Shown in pieces: positions 35,234 through 44,110 of a DNA stretch of 64,000 bases. The stretch lies in NCBI GenBank assembly GCA_012719395.1, contig JAAYAL010000077.1, forward strand, positions 1 to 64,000, written 5' to 3'. The notes under the pieces are model-generated. The model searched no databases and was not told the DNA's origin. It worked only from the letters and a program-made list of their open reading frames with translations. The translations under genes and the position numbers were made by a program. Origin of the DNA: Gaiellales bacterium. Lineage in GTDB: Bacteria; Actinomycetota; Thermoleophilia; RBG-16-64-13. The number at the start of each line of letters is the position of its first letter. The first letter of the stretch is position 1.

Positions 35234-35851
35234 TCACAGCCTCCTCATCACCGACACGACCCGCCCCAGGATACGAGCCGCAGGGACAACAATGGGTTTC
35301 ATGGCGTCATTCTCAGGCTGGAGGCGCACCTGGCCACCCTCGCGGAAGAAGCGCTTGACGGTGGCGTCCTCCTCCACCATGGCCACCACGATGTCACCGT
35401 TGTCCGCGGTCTCCTGCCGGTGCACTGCCACCAAATCTCCGTCCAGAATGCCCGCGTTGATCATGGAAGAACCGCGCACACGAAGCAGGAAGCAGTCCTC
35501 CGCCGGAGCCAAGAAGGTAGGCAACTCCACATACTCCTCTATGCTTTCCGTGGCCAGCTGTGGCACACCCGCAGCCACCCGCCCCACCAGAGGCAGCGTG
35601 CGAACCGCGGACGAACTGCGCAGCGAGGAACGCGGCCCGCGCCCGTCTAGAAGCTCCAGCGCCCGCCGCTTGGCTGCTCCGCGCCGGATCAGCCCCTGCT
35701 CCTCCAATGCCCGCAGATGGTTATGGACTGTTGCCGGCGAGGAGAGACCAACCGCAGCCCCAATCTCCCGGATGGTGGGCGGAAAGCCCTGGGCCTCCGT
35801 GAAAGAGCGAATCACCTCCAGAACCTGATGCTGTCTCTCGGAAAGCGTCAC
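35234..35851 (-). CDS. lexA: LexA repressor
   Basis: SOS-response repressor that self-cleaves when RecA is activated by DNA damage. The 205-residue protein has an N-terminal winged helix (PTIREIGAAVGLSSPATVHNHLRAL), the Ala-Gly cleavage site in GRVAAGVPQ (near residue 91) and the catalytic dyad: Ser in RGSSMINAGI and Lys in ATVKRFF. GTG start. Its promoter carries two LexA boxes, so it is autoregulated. The gene neighbourhood lacks the cell-division inhibitor often found beside lexA. Confidence 0.96.
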   Translation of the reverse strand: MTLSERQHQVLEVIRSFTEAQGFPPTIREIGAAVGLSSPATVHNHLRALEEQGLIRRGAAKRRALELLDGRGPRSSLRSSSAVRTLPLVGRVAAGVPQLATESIEEYVELPTFLAPAEDCFLLRVRGSSMINAGILDGDLVAVHRQETADNGDIVVAMVEEDATVKRFFREGGQVRLQPENDAMKPIVVPAARILGRVVSVMRRL

Positions 35852-35876
35852 TGCCTTCTTCTCCCGGCGCGTACCA

Positions 35877-35888
35877 GAACGTATGTTC
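35877..35888. promoter_or_regulatory. LexA box 1
   Basis: GAACGTATGTTC is a perfect GAAC-N4-GTTC palindrome, the Gram-positive/actinobacterial SOS box core. It lies downstream of the lexA -10, close to the expected transcription start. Confidence 0.8.
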
Positions 35889-35895
35889 GCTCGTG

Positions 35896-35924
35896 AGTAT
35901 AGAACAAATGTTCGCTGCTGGCAA
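35896..35924 (-). promoter_or_regulatory. lexA promoter
   Basis: On the minus strand TTGCCA (35924-35919), 17 bases and TATACT (35901-35896). LexA box 2 fills the spacer and box 1 lies just downstream of the -10, so LexA should occlude polymerase. Confidence 0.75.
35902..35913. promoter_or_regulatory. LexA box 2
   Basis: GAACAAATGTTC is a second perfect GAAC-N4-GTTC site, centred 25 bases from box 1 and placed between the -35 and -10 of the lexA promoter. Confidence 0.8.
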
Positions 35925-35948
35925 GGCTCGGGGCGGGCGCCGGCTCGG

Positions 35949-35977
35949 TTGACGGGCTGCAGGCCGGTCTCTATACT
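35949..35977 (+). promoter_or_regulatory. promoter of tRNA-Leu
   Basis: TTGACG (35949-35954), a 17-base spacer and TATACT (35972-35977) end 20 bases before the tRNA. It uses the same TTGACG -35 as the rRNA promoters, suggesting that this is the strong vegetative consensus of this genome. Confidence 0.75.
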
Positions 35978-35997
35978 CAGTTCCGCCCGCGAAGCAT

Positions 35998-36085
35998 GTC
36001 CGAGTGGCGGAATAGGCAGACGCGCTAGGTTGAGGGCCTAGTGACCGCATAGGTCATGGGGGTTCAAGTCCCCCCTCGGACACCA
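35998..36085 (+). tRNA. tRNA-Leu (anticodon GAG)
   Basis: Class II cloverleaf with acceptor GTCCGAG/CTCGGAC, anticodon stem CTAGG/CCTAG, loop TTGAGGG (anticodon GAG), a long variable arm (TGACCGCATAGGTCA), T-loop TTCAAGT, discriminator A and an encoded CCA at 36083-36085. It is the only tRNA of the six in this window with a genomic CCA and the only one on the plus strand. Confidence 0.95.
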
Positions 36086-36283
36086 TCTTTGCCCTTTTCC
36101 CGCCGCTTTCTTCCTTTCGCTTGGTTCGCCACAGCCACTCGGCGCACCCGGGTACCCGCTCGCCCCTTGCGTCCGCGCCTGAGCGTCGTCATATGCATCC
36201 GAATAGAACTATCATTGTAGAACTGTCGTTGGACCGGCCGATGGATGCTCGAACACGAGTAGCCGCCACTCACGGAGGTAATC

Positions 36284-38809
36284 ATGCCGAAACGCCCCGT
36301 CACCGCCAAGAAGGCTTCGGGTCCTGAGCCGCTTTCTGCCGCCGATGTCTACCGTTCGTGCGATCCTGCCGGCTTCACTTTCGCGACCACGGCGGAGCTT
36401 GAGCCGCTCACCGAGATCATCGGGCAGAAGAGGGCGGTCGGCGCCGTGGACTTCGGGGTGGGGATCAAGAGTCAGGGCTACAACATCTACGCCCTTGGGG
36501 TGCCCGGCACCGGCAAGTCGCGCACCATCATGGAGTTCCTCCGTCGTGAGGCGGCAACCCTGCCCACCCCCCCCGATTGGATCTACGTCCACAACTTCGC
36601 CGCGCCGCACAGGCCCAACGCCATCCGCATGCCCCCCGGCCGCGCCTGCGAGTTTCGCGACGACATGGAGAAGATGGTTGAAGCACTCCGGGCGGCCATC
36701 AGCCAGGCCTTTGAAGGGGAGGAATACGAAGCCCAGAAGCGATCCATCGCCCAGAAGGTGAGCGAGCAGCAGGAGACCCGCTTTCAGGAACTGAAGGAGA
36801 AAGCGGAGGGCCGTGGCTTCACCATCCTGCGCACGCCGGCCGGGCTGGCCTTCGCCCCACGCACCTCTGACGGCCAAGCCATGTCCCATGAACTCTACAA
36901 CGAACTGCCAAAGGAACGGCAGGAGGCCATCGACAAGGGCTTGGAAGAGCTCAACGAGGAGTTGCAGGCAGTCATGCGCCAAGTGCGCCTGGACGAGCGC
37001 TCCGCCCGGGAACAGCAACGAGACCTGGATCGCCAGGTGAGCACCTTCGCCGCCAGCCACTTGGTGCAAGAGCTCAAGGCCAAATGGGCGGACGTGGACG
37101 AGATAGAGGCCTACCTGGACGCAGTGATGAAGGATGTGGTGGAAAACGCCGCGGACTTCCGCAAATCGGACGATGAGCAGCCTGCCATGTTCATGGGTGT
37201 GCCCATCCAGGTGGGCGGCAAGAACGAGGGCACGTTCCGCAAGTACATCGTCAACGTCCTGGTGGATCACCAGAAGCTGCAGGGCGCTCCCATTGTGGAG
37301 GAGAGTAACCCCACTCACCCCAATCTGGTGGGGCGCGTGGAGCACATGGCTCAATTCGGCGCTCTGGTCACCGACTTCACCATGATCAAGCCGGGTGCAC
37401 TGCATCGCGCCAACGGGGGCTTCCTGGTGGTGGAGGCCCGCGAGCTTCTCACCAAGCCCTACGCCTACGATGCACTGAAGCGGACGCTGAAGACCTGCAC
37501 CGTGAGTATCGAGGATCTGGCACAGCAGATGGGTTGGGGAGCCACCTCCACCCTGGAGCCGGAACCCATCCCCTTCGCGGCCAAGATCGTGATCATCGGC
37601 GAGCCTTTCATCTATTACCTCCTCTTCTCCCAGGACCCGGACTTCCAGGAGCTCTTCAAGGTCAAGGCCGACTTTGAGACCCTGGTGGAGCGCACCCCGC
37701 AGAATGAACAGCTGTACGCGCAGTTCGTGGCGCATATCTGCAGCGCGGAGAACCTCCCCCATTTCTCGCCTGACGCCGTGGCCAGGGTGGTGGAGCAGGC
37801 CAGCCGCTACGTGGACGACCAGCGCAAGCTCTCCGTGCGCTTCGTGGACTTGGCGGATCTGGTGCGGGAATCGGCCTTTTGGGCGCTGCACCGCAACGGC
37901 GACAAGGCCGATACCGTGGTCTCCGCCGCCGACGTGCAGACGGCCGTCGACGAGCACACCTATCGCGCCAACCGCCTGGAAGAGCGTATGCGCGAGGTGA
38001 TCGCCGACGGCACCATCATGGTGGATACCGACGGCGCCGTGGTAGGGCAGATCAATGCCCTGTCCGTCTCCAGCACGGGCGACTATGCCTGGGGGCAGCC
38101 CAGCCGCGTGACGGCCACCACCCGTTTGGGCGACGGCCAGGTGCTCAATATCGAGCGCGAAGTGGAGATGAGCGGCCCCATTCACTCCAAGGGCGTGCTC
38201 ATCCTGGCCGGGTATCTCGGCGCCAACTTCGCGGCCGACAAGCCCCTATCCATGAACGCCCGCCTGGTCTTTGAGCAGTCCTACGGAGGAATTGAGGGCG
38301 ACAGCGCCTCCTCCACTGAGCTCTACGCGCTTCTCTCCTCGCTGTCCGGGCTTCCCATCCAGCAGAACTTCGCCGTGACCGGCTCCGTCAACCAGCGCGG
38401 CCAGGTACAGCCCATCGGTGGAGTCAACGAGAAGATCGAAGGCTTCTACGAGGTGTGCAAGGCCAAGGGCCTCTCCGGCAAGGAGGCCGTGCTCATCCCC
38501 CACACCAACCTGCCCAACCTCATGCTGAAGAAGGAAGTCCGCGACGCCATCGAGGCCGGCACCTTCCGCATCTATCCCGTGCAGACCATCAACGAGGGCA
38601 TCACCCTGCTGACGGGAGTCCCCGCCGGTGAGCCGGACGACAAGGGCCTCTACCCCGAGGGCACTGTCAACCGGCGTGTCGCCGACCGCTTGGAGGAGCT
38701 GACCCGGAAGGCTATTGAGCTCAAACAGAGCACCGAGGCCTCCTCCCCCGCTAAGAAGAAGCCCTCCGCCAAGAAGGGACCGAAGCCGGCGCCGGAAGAC
38801 GAGGAATAG
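36284..38809 (+). CDS. Lon-family (LonB-like) ATP-dependent protease
   Basis: An 841-residue AAA+ protease that degrades unfolded or regulatory proteins. The Walker A motif GVPGTGKSR is near residue 74, followed by a long inserted coiled-coil/helical region (about 125-270) and the second half of the ATPase module with GALHRANGGFLVVEAREL. The C-terminal protease domain carries the Ser nucleophile in EGDSASSTELYALLSSLSG and the Lys in GGVNEKIEGFYEVCK. It lacks the LonA N-terminal domain, so it belongs to the LonB/Lon-like group. A GGAGGT site precedes the ATG. The tail (about 815-841) is a lysine-rich disordered stretch. It is convergent with the acetogenesis operon. Confidence 0.93.
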   Translation: MPKRPVTAKKASGPEPLSAADVYRSCDPAGFTFATTAELEPLTEIIGQKRAVGAVDFGVGIKSQGYNIYALGVPGTGKSRTIMEFLRREAATLPTPPDWIYVHNFAAPHRPNAIRMPPGRACEFRDDMEKMVEALRAAISQAFEGEEYEAQKRSIAQKVSEQQETRFQELKEKAEGRGFTILRTPAGLAFAPRTSDGQAMSHELYNELPKERQEAIDKGLEELNEELQAVMRQVRLDERSAREQQRDLDRQVSTFAASHLVQELKAKWADVDEIEAYLDAVMKDVVENAADFRKSDDEQPAMFMGVPIQVGGKNEGTFRKYIVNVLVDHQKLQGAPIVEESNPTHPNLVGRVEHMAQFGALVTDFTMIKPGALHRANGGFLVVEARELLTKPYAYDALKRTLKTCTVSIEDLAQQMGWGATSTLEPEPIPFAAKIVIIGEPFIYYLLFSQDPDFQELFKVKADFETLVERTPQNEQLYAQFVAHICSAENLPHFSPDAVARVVEQASRYVDDQRKLSVRFVDLADLVRESAFWALHRNGDKADTVVSAADVQTAVDEHTYRANRLEERMREVIADGTIMVDTDGAVVGQINALSVSSTGDYAWGQPSRVTATTRLGDGQVLNIEREVEMSGPIHSKGVLILAGYLGANFAADKPLSMNARLVFEQSYGGIEGDSASSTELYALLSSLSGLPIQQNFAVTGSVNQRGQVQPIGGVNEKIEGFYEVCKAKGLSGKEAVLIPHTNLPNLMLKKEVRDAIEAGTFRIYPVQTINEGITLLTGVPAGEPDDKGLYPEGTVNRRVADRLEELTRKAIELKQSTEASSPAKKKPSAKKGPKPAPEDEE

Positions 38810-38840
38810 GCGCACCGGCCGGATGGCTGAAGCCTGAAAG

Positions 38841-38882
38841 GGCGGGGGGCGGCCGGTCCGCTCGGACCGGCCGCCCCCCGCC
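38841..38882. terminator. 20-bp perfect bidirectional hairpin between lon and the acetogenesis operon
   Basis: 38841-38860 and 38863-38882 are a perfect 20-bp inverted repeat (arm begins GGCGGGGGGCGGCCGG) with a two-base CT spacer. It sits exactly between two convergent genes (lon ends 38809, fdhA-like ends 38919), so it most likely terminates both transcripts. Neither side has a long U-run. Confidence 0.7.
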
Positions 38883-38918
38883 TCTCGTCCCGCAGCCCTC
38901 AGGCGAGGTCCGGCGCCG

Positions 38919-41627
38919 CTATGCCTTCTCGATCCGAACCGCCACCAGCTTCATGGCCGGAACACCGGTCACCGCGTCCGCTTCCCCACCGAACAGCCAC
39001 GCGGCTGGCGCTTCCGCGTAGTGCTGCGGCATGAACACCAGTCCTTCGGGTACAGAGTCACCCACTACCACCAGCGGCTCGATGCTGCCGTAGCGGCTGG
39101 TCACCTTGATCGTGTCACCATCGGCCAAGCCCAGCTTGGCCACATCCGCCGCGCTCATCTCCAGTCGTCCGCCGCCCACGAGCCCCGTCAGCCCCGTGGC
39201 CTGGCGCGTGCGCACCCCAGTCCCGAAGTGCTCGCGCTCGATCCCCGTGGTGAGCAGGAAGGGGAACTCACCACTGGCCGTCTCGCTGGGCTCCTGGTAC
39301 TCAACCGGCGCCAACACCGCCTTGCCGCCTGGGAAACCCTCCGCGTACAACACCGGCGTACCGGCGTCTTCGCTCGAAAGGCACGGCCACTGCAGACCCT
39401 GCTCCTCCAGCCGCTCGTAGCTGAACCCGGCGTATTCGGGGATCACCTTGCCTATCTCAGCGAAGACGTCCTCGGCGGAAGCATAGGACCATCCCGCCCC
39501 CAAGGCGTTGGCCACGTCGCGGGTGATCATCCAGTCCGGCCGGGCGTCCCCGCGTGGCTCCAGGGCCCCGCGGATGCGCTGCACGCGCCGCTCCGTATTG
39601 GTGAAGGTGCCATCCCGCTCCACGATGGTGCAGGCCGGCAGCACCACGTCGGCGTACCGCGCCGTCTCCGAGAAGAAGAGGTCCTGCACCACTAGGAACT
39701 CTACTCCCTGCAGAGCCGATACCACCGCATCCCGATCGGGCTGGGAGGTGGAGAGATTCTCGCCCACCACGTAGAGCCCCTTGATCTCGCCGGCAGCGAC
39801 GGCCTGCAGCATCTCATCCACTGTCTTGCCGGACTTCTTGTCGGCCACCTTGGCTCCCATGGCGGCCTCCACCGCCTTGACCCCGTCGGTGTCATCCAAG
39901 GCCCGGAAGCCGGGCAGGAAGTCGGGCAGGCAGCCCATGTCACAGGCGCCCTGAGCGTTGGCGCCCCCGGACAATGAGTTGACGCCCGTTCCCAGGCGGC
40001 CGATATTGCCCGTGAGCAACGCCAGATCCACCAGGGCCCGCACGATGGCCGCGCCTTTGGCCTGCTGCGTCACGCCCGCCGAGTAGACAATGCCGGCGGC
40101 GGCCGCCTGCGCATAGGCCTCAGCCGCGCTTTTCAGATCCGCTGCCTCCACCCCGGCGATGCCAGCGGCGGCCTCTGGAGTCAGATCCAAAGAGGACACC
40201 AGCTCGTCGTACCCTTCGGTGGACTGCGCCACGAAGTCCTTGTCCGCCAGACCTGTGTCCACAATGTGCCGCAGCATGCCCTTCAGCAGAGCGCCATCCG
40301 TGCCGGGCTTGACCGGGAGGTGGATGGAGGCACGCTTGGCCAGCGCCGTGCAGCGGGGATCCACCACGATGAGAGTCTTACCCTCCCGCAGCGCCTTGAC
40401 TATGCGCAGGGCCAACACCGGATGCTCTTCCGTGGTGTTGGACCCCACCACCAGCAGGACGTCAGCCTTGTCCAGGTCGGCGATGGAGTTGGTCATGGCC
40501 GGATATCCCAGCATGGGGCGCAACGTGGCCAGCGCGGCCGCCTGGTTGAGGCGTGCGCCGCTGTCGATGTTGGCCGTTCCCAGGACCGTCCGCGCCAGCT
40601 TCTGCAGCAGGTAGTTCTCCTCGTTGGTGCACCGCGTGGAGGCGATGACACCCACGGCCTTGCCGCCGCCGGCCTTGGCCTTCTTGAGCCCCTCGGCCAC
40701 CCGGGCCAGGGCGGTCTCCCAGTCCGCCGGCTTCAACAGGCCGTCCTCACCACGCACCAACGGGGCGGTGAGCCGCTCGTCCGAGTTCACATAGTCAATG
40801 CCGAAACGGCCCTTCACGCACAGATTGCCCTCGTTGACGCCCTGAGAGAAAGGCGCCTTGACCCGGACCACCTTGCCACGGAAGGTCTGCACCTCCATCT
40901 CGCAGCCCACAGCGCAGTAGCCGCAGGTGGTAATGGTCTTTTCTGTCTGCCAGTTGCGGGCAGCAAAGCGGCTGCGCTTCATATTGAGCGCGCCCACCGG
41001 GCAGGCGCTCACGCACTGACCACAGGAGACGCAATCCACGGCTTGCAGCGGCATGTTGTAGGGCGTGTCGATGATGGTGTCATAACCCCTGCTGCGAAAA
41101 CCCCAGCAGCCGATGCCCATCACATCGCGGCAGATGCGCACGCACCGCCCGCACAGGATGCAGCGGTTGGGGTCTCGGGCGATGTTGGGGTGATCGTCGC
41201 GCGTGGGATACTCGTGTGGTGTCCAACCCCAAGGCGAGACCGCCACGCCGTACTCATACGCGTAGTCCTGCAACCGGCAATCCCCCGCCGCCTCGCATAC
41301 CGGGCAGTCCAGAGGGTGGTTGGACAGCAGCAACTCGATCACGAACTTGCGCAGCCTCATGATCCGCTCGGTCCGCGTCTTCACGACCATGGCCTCGCCA
41401 GCCTTGAGGGCGCAGGAGGGCATGGGGGCACGTCCGCCTTCCACCTCCACCAAGCACAGCCGGCAGGCGCCGAAGGGCTCCAGACGCGGGTCATGGCACA
41501 AAGTGGGGATATCGATACCTACGCTGCGGGCGGCCTCCAGCACCGTGGTGCCGGCCGGGACCGTGACCTCCTGATCATCGATGGTCAGGGTAATGGTCTT
41601 CACTTCCGTCTCGGGAAGGGGCGCCAT
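38919..41627 (-). CDS. formate-dehydrogenase-alpha/NuoG-like molybdopterin subunit lacking the FDH active-site residues
   Basis: About 902 residues. Layout: an N-terminal 2Fe-2S plant-type ferredoxin domain (GIDIPTLCHDP, GACRLCLVEV), a His-Cys-type iron-sulfur stretch (SNHPLDCPVCEAAGDCRLQ), two 4Fe-4S clusters (CILCGRCVRIC, CVSCGQCVSACPVG), then the molybdopterin oxidoreductase core with its own CGYCAVGCEM...LCVKGRFG cluster. In E. coli FdhF the active site is Sec/Cys-His in ARVUHGPSV and Arg in RGQNNVQG. Here the aligned positions are Asn361-Gln362 (ARLNQAAAL) and Ser553 (SGGANAQG). All three catalytic residues are therefore replaced, and there is no in-frame TGA there. ATG 41627 overlaps the nuoF stop by one base. 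It probably forms a complex with the adjacent NuoE/NuoF-like proteins. Confidence 0.85.
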   Translation of the reverse strand: MAPLPETEVKTITLTIDDQEVTVPAGTTVLEAARSVGIDIPTLCHDPRLEPFGACRLCLVEVEGGRAPMPSCALKAGEAMVVKTRTERIMRLRKFVIELLLSNHPLDCPVCEAAGDCRLQDYAYEYGVAVSPWGWTPHEYPTRDDHPNIARDPNRCILCGRCVRICRDVMGIGCWGFRSRGYDTIIDTPYNMPLQAVDCVSCGQCVSACPVGALNMKRSRFAARNWQTEKTITTCGYCAVGCEMEVQTFRGKVVRVKAPFSQGVNEGNLCVKGRFGIDYVNSDERLTAPLVRGEDGLLKPADWETALARVAEGLKKAKAGGGKAVGVIASTRCTNEENYLLQKLARTVLGTANIDSGARLNQAAALATLRPMLGYPAMTNSIADLDKADVLLVVGSNTTEEHPVLALRIVKALREGKTLIVVDPRCTALAKRASIHLPVKPGTDGALLKGMLRHIVDTGLADKDFVAQSTEGYDELVSSLDLTPEAAAGIAGVEAADLKSAAEAYAQAAAAGIVYSAGVTQQAKGAAIVRALVDLALLTGNIGRLGTGVNSLSGGANAQGACDMGCLPDFLPGFRALDDTDGVKAVEAAMGAKVADKKSGKTVDEMLQAVAAGEIKGLYVVGENLSTSQPDRDAVVSALQGVEFLVVQDLFFSETARYADVVLPACTIVERDGTFTNTERRVQRIRGALEPRGDARPDWMITRDVANALGAGWSYASAEDVFAEIGKVIPEYAGFSYERLEEQGLQWPCLSSEDAGTPVLYAEGFPGGKAVLAPVEYQEPSETASGEFPFLLTTGIEREHFGTGVRTRQATGLTGLVGGGRLEMSAADVAKLGLADGDTIKVTSRYGSIEPLVVVGDSVPEGLVFMPQHYAEAPAAWLFGGEADAVTGVPAMKLVAVRIEKA

Positions 41628-43516
41628 CACTTCCTCCTCACAGCGTTGAACCGGCACTTCTGATAGCAGGCACCACAGCGGATGCAGATGTCAGCATCTA
41701 TGGAATGGGGAGATTTCTTCTCGCCGCTGATGGCCTGGACCGGGCAGGCCCGGGCGCAGGCGCGGCAGCCGGTGCAGGTTTCCGCGTCAATGTAGTAGGT
41801 GGTAAGAGCGGCACAGGCACCCGCCCGGCACCTGTGCTCGAAGATGTGCTCCTCGAATTCCTCCCGGAAATAGCGAAGCGCCGTCTTGACCGGGTTGGCG
41901 GCGGTTCCGCCCAGGGCACAGAGGGAGGCCGAGCCGATGTTCTCGCACAGGTCTTCCAGCAACGGGATGTCCTCGGCCCGTCCCTTACCTTCACAAATAC
42001 GCTCCAGGATCTCCAGCATGCGCTTGGTGCCAATCCGGCAGGGAACGCACTTGCCGCAGCTCTCAGCCTGAGTGAAGTTGAGGAAGAACCGCGCCGTGTC
42101 CACGATGCAGTTGTCCTCGTCCAAGACCACCATGCCGCCGGAGCCCACGATGGCCCCCGTCTGGTTGAGGGCCTCGTAGTCCACCACCGTGTCCAGCAGC
42201 GATTCCGGCAGGCAACCGCCGGACGGCCCGCCCAGCTGCACAGCCTTGAAGGCACGCTTGTTCTTTGTGCCTCCGCCGATCTTGTAGATGACATCTCGCA
42301 GGGTGAGCCCCATGGGCACTTCAGCAAGGCCGGAGCGCTCGATCTTGCCCGTCAGGGCGAAGACCTTGGTGCCTTTGGATTTCTCAAAGCCGCGAGCGGC
42401 AAAAGCGTCCGCCCCGTTGGTGATGATCCACGCGATGCAGGCCAGCGTCTCCACATTGTTGATGTTTGTGGGTCGCCTCCACAGGCCGGATTCAGCCGGG
42501 AAGGGCGGCCGCAGGTTGGGCATGCCTCGCCGGCCCTCGATGGAGCCCATGAGCGCCGTCTCTTCCCCGCAGACGAAAGCGCCGGCACCTTCCTTGATCT
42601 TGATATGGAAGGAGAAGTCCGAGCCCATGATGTTGTCACCCAGCAGGTTGCGTTCCTCTGCCTGGGTCAGGGCGATCTTGAGGCGCTTGATGGCCAACGG
42701 ATATTCGGCACGCACGTAGATGTAGCCTTCGCTGGCGCCGATGGCGTAACCACCAATGGCCATGCCTTCAAAGACGGCGTGCGGGTCACCCTCCAGCACC
42801 GAACGGTCCATGAACGCGCCCGGGTCCCCTTCGTCACCGTTGCAGATGAAGTACTTCTGGCCGTCCGGGGAGGTGGCACCGTGGGCGAAGCGCCACTTCA
42901 TGCCCGTGGGGAAGCCGGCGCCGCCGCGACCACGAATACCGGAGGCCAGGATCTCCTCGATGACCTGCTCCTGCGTCATCCCGGAGAGGACCTTGTGTAG
43001 GCCCTTGTAGCCACCGGCATCCAGGTAGTCGTCTATGTCCTCCGGGTCGATCTTGCCGCAGTGCCGCAGCACCAAGCGGTCCTGATAGGCATAGAAGTCG
43101 TTATGGGAGGTGGGCTCGTCCTCCGAGAGCACGATCCACTTGTGGATGGGCTCGCCACCGATGATGTGCTCCTGGATGATCTTCTCCACCATGGCCGGCG
43201 TGACCTGGCCGTACGTGACGGTCTTGCGCTCTCCGTTCTGGCCGATGCTCACGTCCACCAGCACGTCCATGGCGCACATGCCGCGGCAACCGGTGCCGGT
43301 CAGTGACGAGCAGCTTCCGGAGCAGGTATCCTCCCGGGGCTTCACCACACCGTAGACTCCGGTGGCGGCCAGCCCCTTCTGGAAAGCCTCGAACACCTCA
43401 TTGCCGCCTGCGGCGATGCCGCCGGTGCCCAAGCACACCCCGATCTCCACCGGGGGACTGACCTTGCGCGGCCGCCGGGTCTGAGGCTCGCGGATAATGT
43501 GCAACGTCTCCGCCAT
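41627..43516 (-). CDS. NuoF-like NADH-binding flavoprotein with ferredoxin tail (HydB/HndC type)
   Basis: A 629-residue electron-transfer subunit. Residues about 20-110 are a thioredoxin-like 2Fe-2S domain (CLGTGGIAAGG, CSGSCSSLTGTGC). The NuoF core follows with RGRGGAGFPTGMKW, ICNGDEGDPGAFMDR and FVCGEETALMGSIEG (FMN/NAD binding), an SLBB domain, and the 4Fe-4S ligands ESCGKCVPCRIGTKR. The C-terminus adds two 4Fe-4S motifs (CTGCRACARACP, CIRCGACYQKC). This layout is shared with subunits of electron-bifurcating hydrogenases and NAD(P)-dependent formate dehydrogenases. It abuts nuoE and the fdhA-like gene. Confidence 0.93.
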   Translation of the reverse strand: MAETLHIIREPQTRRPRKVSPPVEIGVCLGTGGIAAGGNEVFEAFQKGLAATGVYGVVKPREDTCSGSCSSLTGTGCRGMCAMDVLVDVSIGQNGERKTVTYGQVTPAMVEKIIQEHIIGGEPIHKWIVLSEDEPTSHNDFYAYQDRLVLRHCGKIDPEDIDDYLDAGGYKGLHKVLSGMTQEQVIEEILASGIRGRGGAGFPTGMKWRFAHGATSPDGQKYFICNGDEGDPGAFMDRSVLEGDPHAVFEGMAIGGYAIGASEGYIYVRAEYPLAIKRLKIALTQAEERNLLGDNIMGSDFSFHIKIKEGAGAFVCGEETALMGSIEGRRGMPNLRPPFPAESGLWRRPTNINNVETLACIAWIITNGADAFAARGFEKSKGTKVFALTGKIERSGLAEVPMGLTLRDVIYKIGGGTKNKRAFKAVQLGGPSGGCLPESLLDTVVDYEALNQTGAIVGSGGMVVLDEDNCIVDTARFFLNFTQAESCGKCVPCRIGTKRMLEILERICEGKGRAEDIPLLEDLCENIGSASLCALGGTAANPVKTALRYFREEFEEHIFEHRCRAGACAALTTYYIDAETCTGCRACARACPVQAISGEKKSPHSIDADICIRCGACYQKCRFNAVRRK

Positions 43517-44083
43517 CTACTCCTCCTCCCCGCTGGCCTCTTGCGCTTCCGCCTTGCCGGCGCCGTTCCCGCTGCCCGCTTCCGCCGCCGAGAAATCCTT
43601 GAGGGCCCCAACGGCCTTGTCTGGGGTGAGCTTGCCGTAGGTCCGGTCGTTGATCATCATGACCGGCGCCATACCGCACGCCCCCAGGCACGCCACCGAC
43701 TCCAGCGTGTACAACATGTCTTCCGTGTTCTCACCGTCCTGGATGCCCAAGTGTTTCTCCACCTCCAAGCTCACCAGCGGAGCACCGGACACGTGGCAGG
43801 CGGTACCGTGACAGATACGAACCACATTCCTGGCGCGCGGGATGAGACGGAACTGGGCGTAGAAGGTGGCGACACCGAAGATACTGCTGAGCGGCTCACC
43901 GATGCCCTGGGCAATGCGCACCATAGCTTCCTTGGGCAGGTAACCGTACGCGGCCTGCGTACCCTGAAGCAGCGGGATCAGAGACCCCTTGATACCCCGG
44001 TACTTCGAGAGAAGCTCGTCGACAGGCCCGTAGTCGAACGCGGCTTCCGTCGCGGGGCCAGCCGGACTCTCAGCAACCGTCAT
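43517..44083 (-). CDS. NuoE-like thioredoxin-fold 2Fe-2S subunit
   Basis: A 188-residue protein with the 2Fe-2S ligands CHGTACHVSG and SVACLGACGMAPVM, and the usual N-terminal helical region (IPLLQGTQAAYGYLPKEAM). It passes electrons from the flavin to a one-electron path in NuoE/HydC-type complexes. The last 25 residues are a glycine/glutamate-rich tail. ATG with GGAGG upstream; it is directly followed by nuoF and preceded by acsE. Confidence 0.93.
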   Translation of the reverse strand: MTVAESPAGPATEAAFDYGPVDELLSKYRGIKGSLIPLLQGTQAAYGYLPKEAMVRIAQGIGEPLSSIFGVATFYAQFRLIPRARNVVRICHGTACHVSGAPLVSLEVEKHLGIQDGENTEDMLYTLESVACLGACGMAPVMMINDRTYGKLTPDKAVGALKDFSAAEAGSGNGAGKAEAQEASGEEE

Positions 44084-44110
44084 GGACCAACCTCCAACGT
44101 GTGCACAGCC

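Noticed and set aside
36212-38185. 657-codon open frame antisense to the Lon-like gene
   Set aside because: Its translation is rich in His, Leu and Gly from complementary codons, has no recognisable domain, and the Lon frame on the other strand is complete with all catalytic residues.
40545-40550. Possible selenocysteine at the active site of the FDH-like subunit
   Set aside because: The codons at the position are AAC and CAG, not TGA; there is no in-frame UGA.
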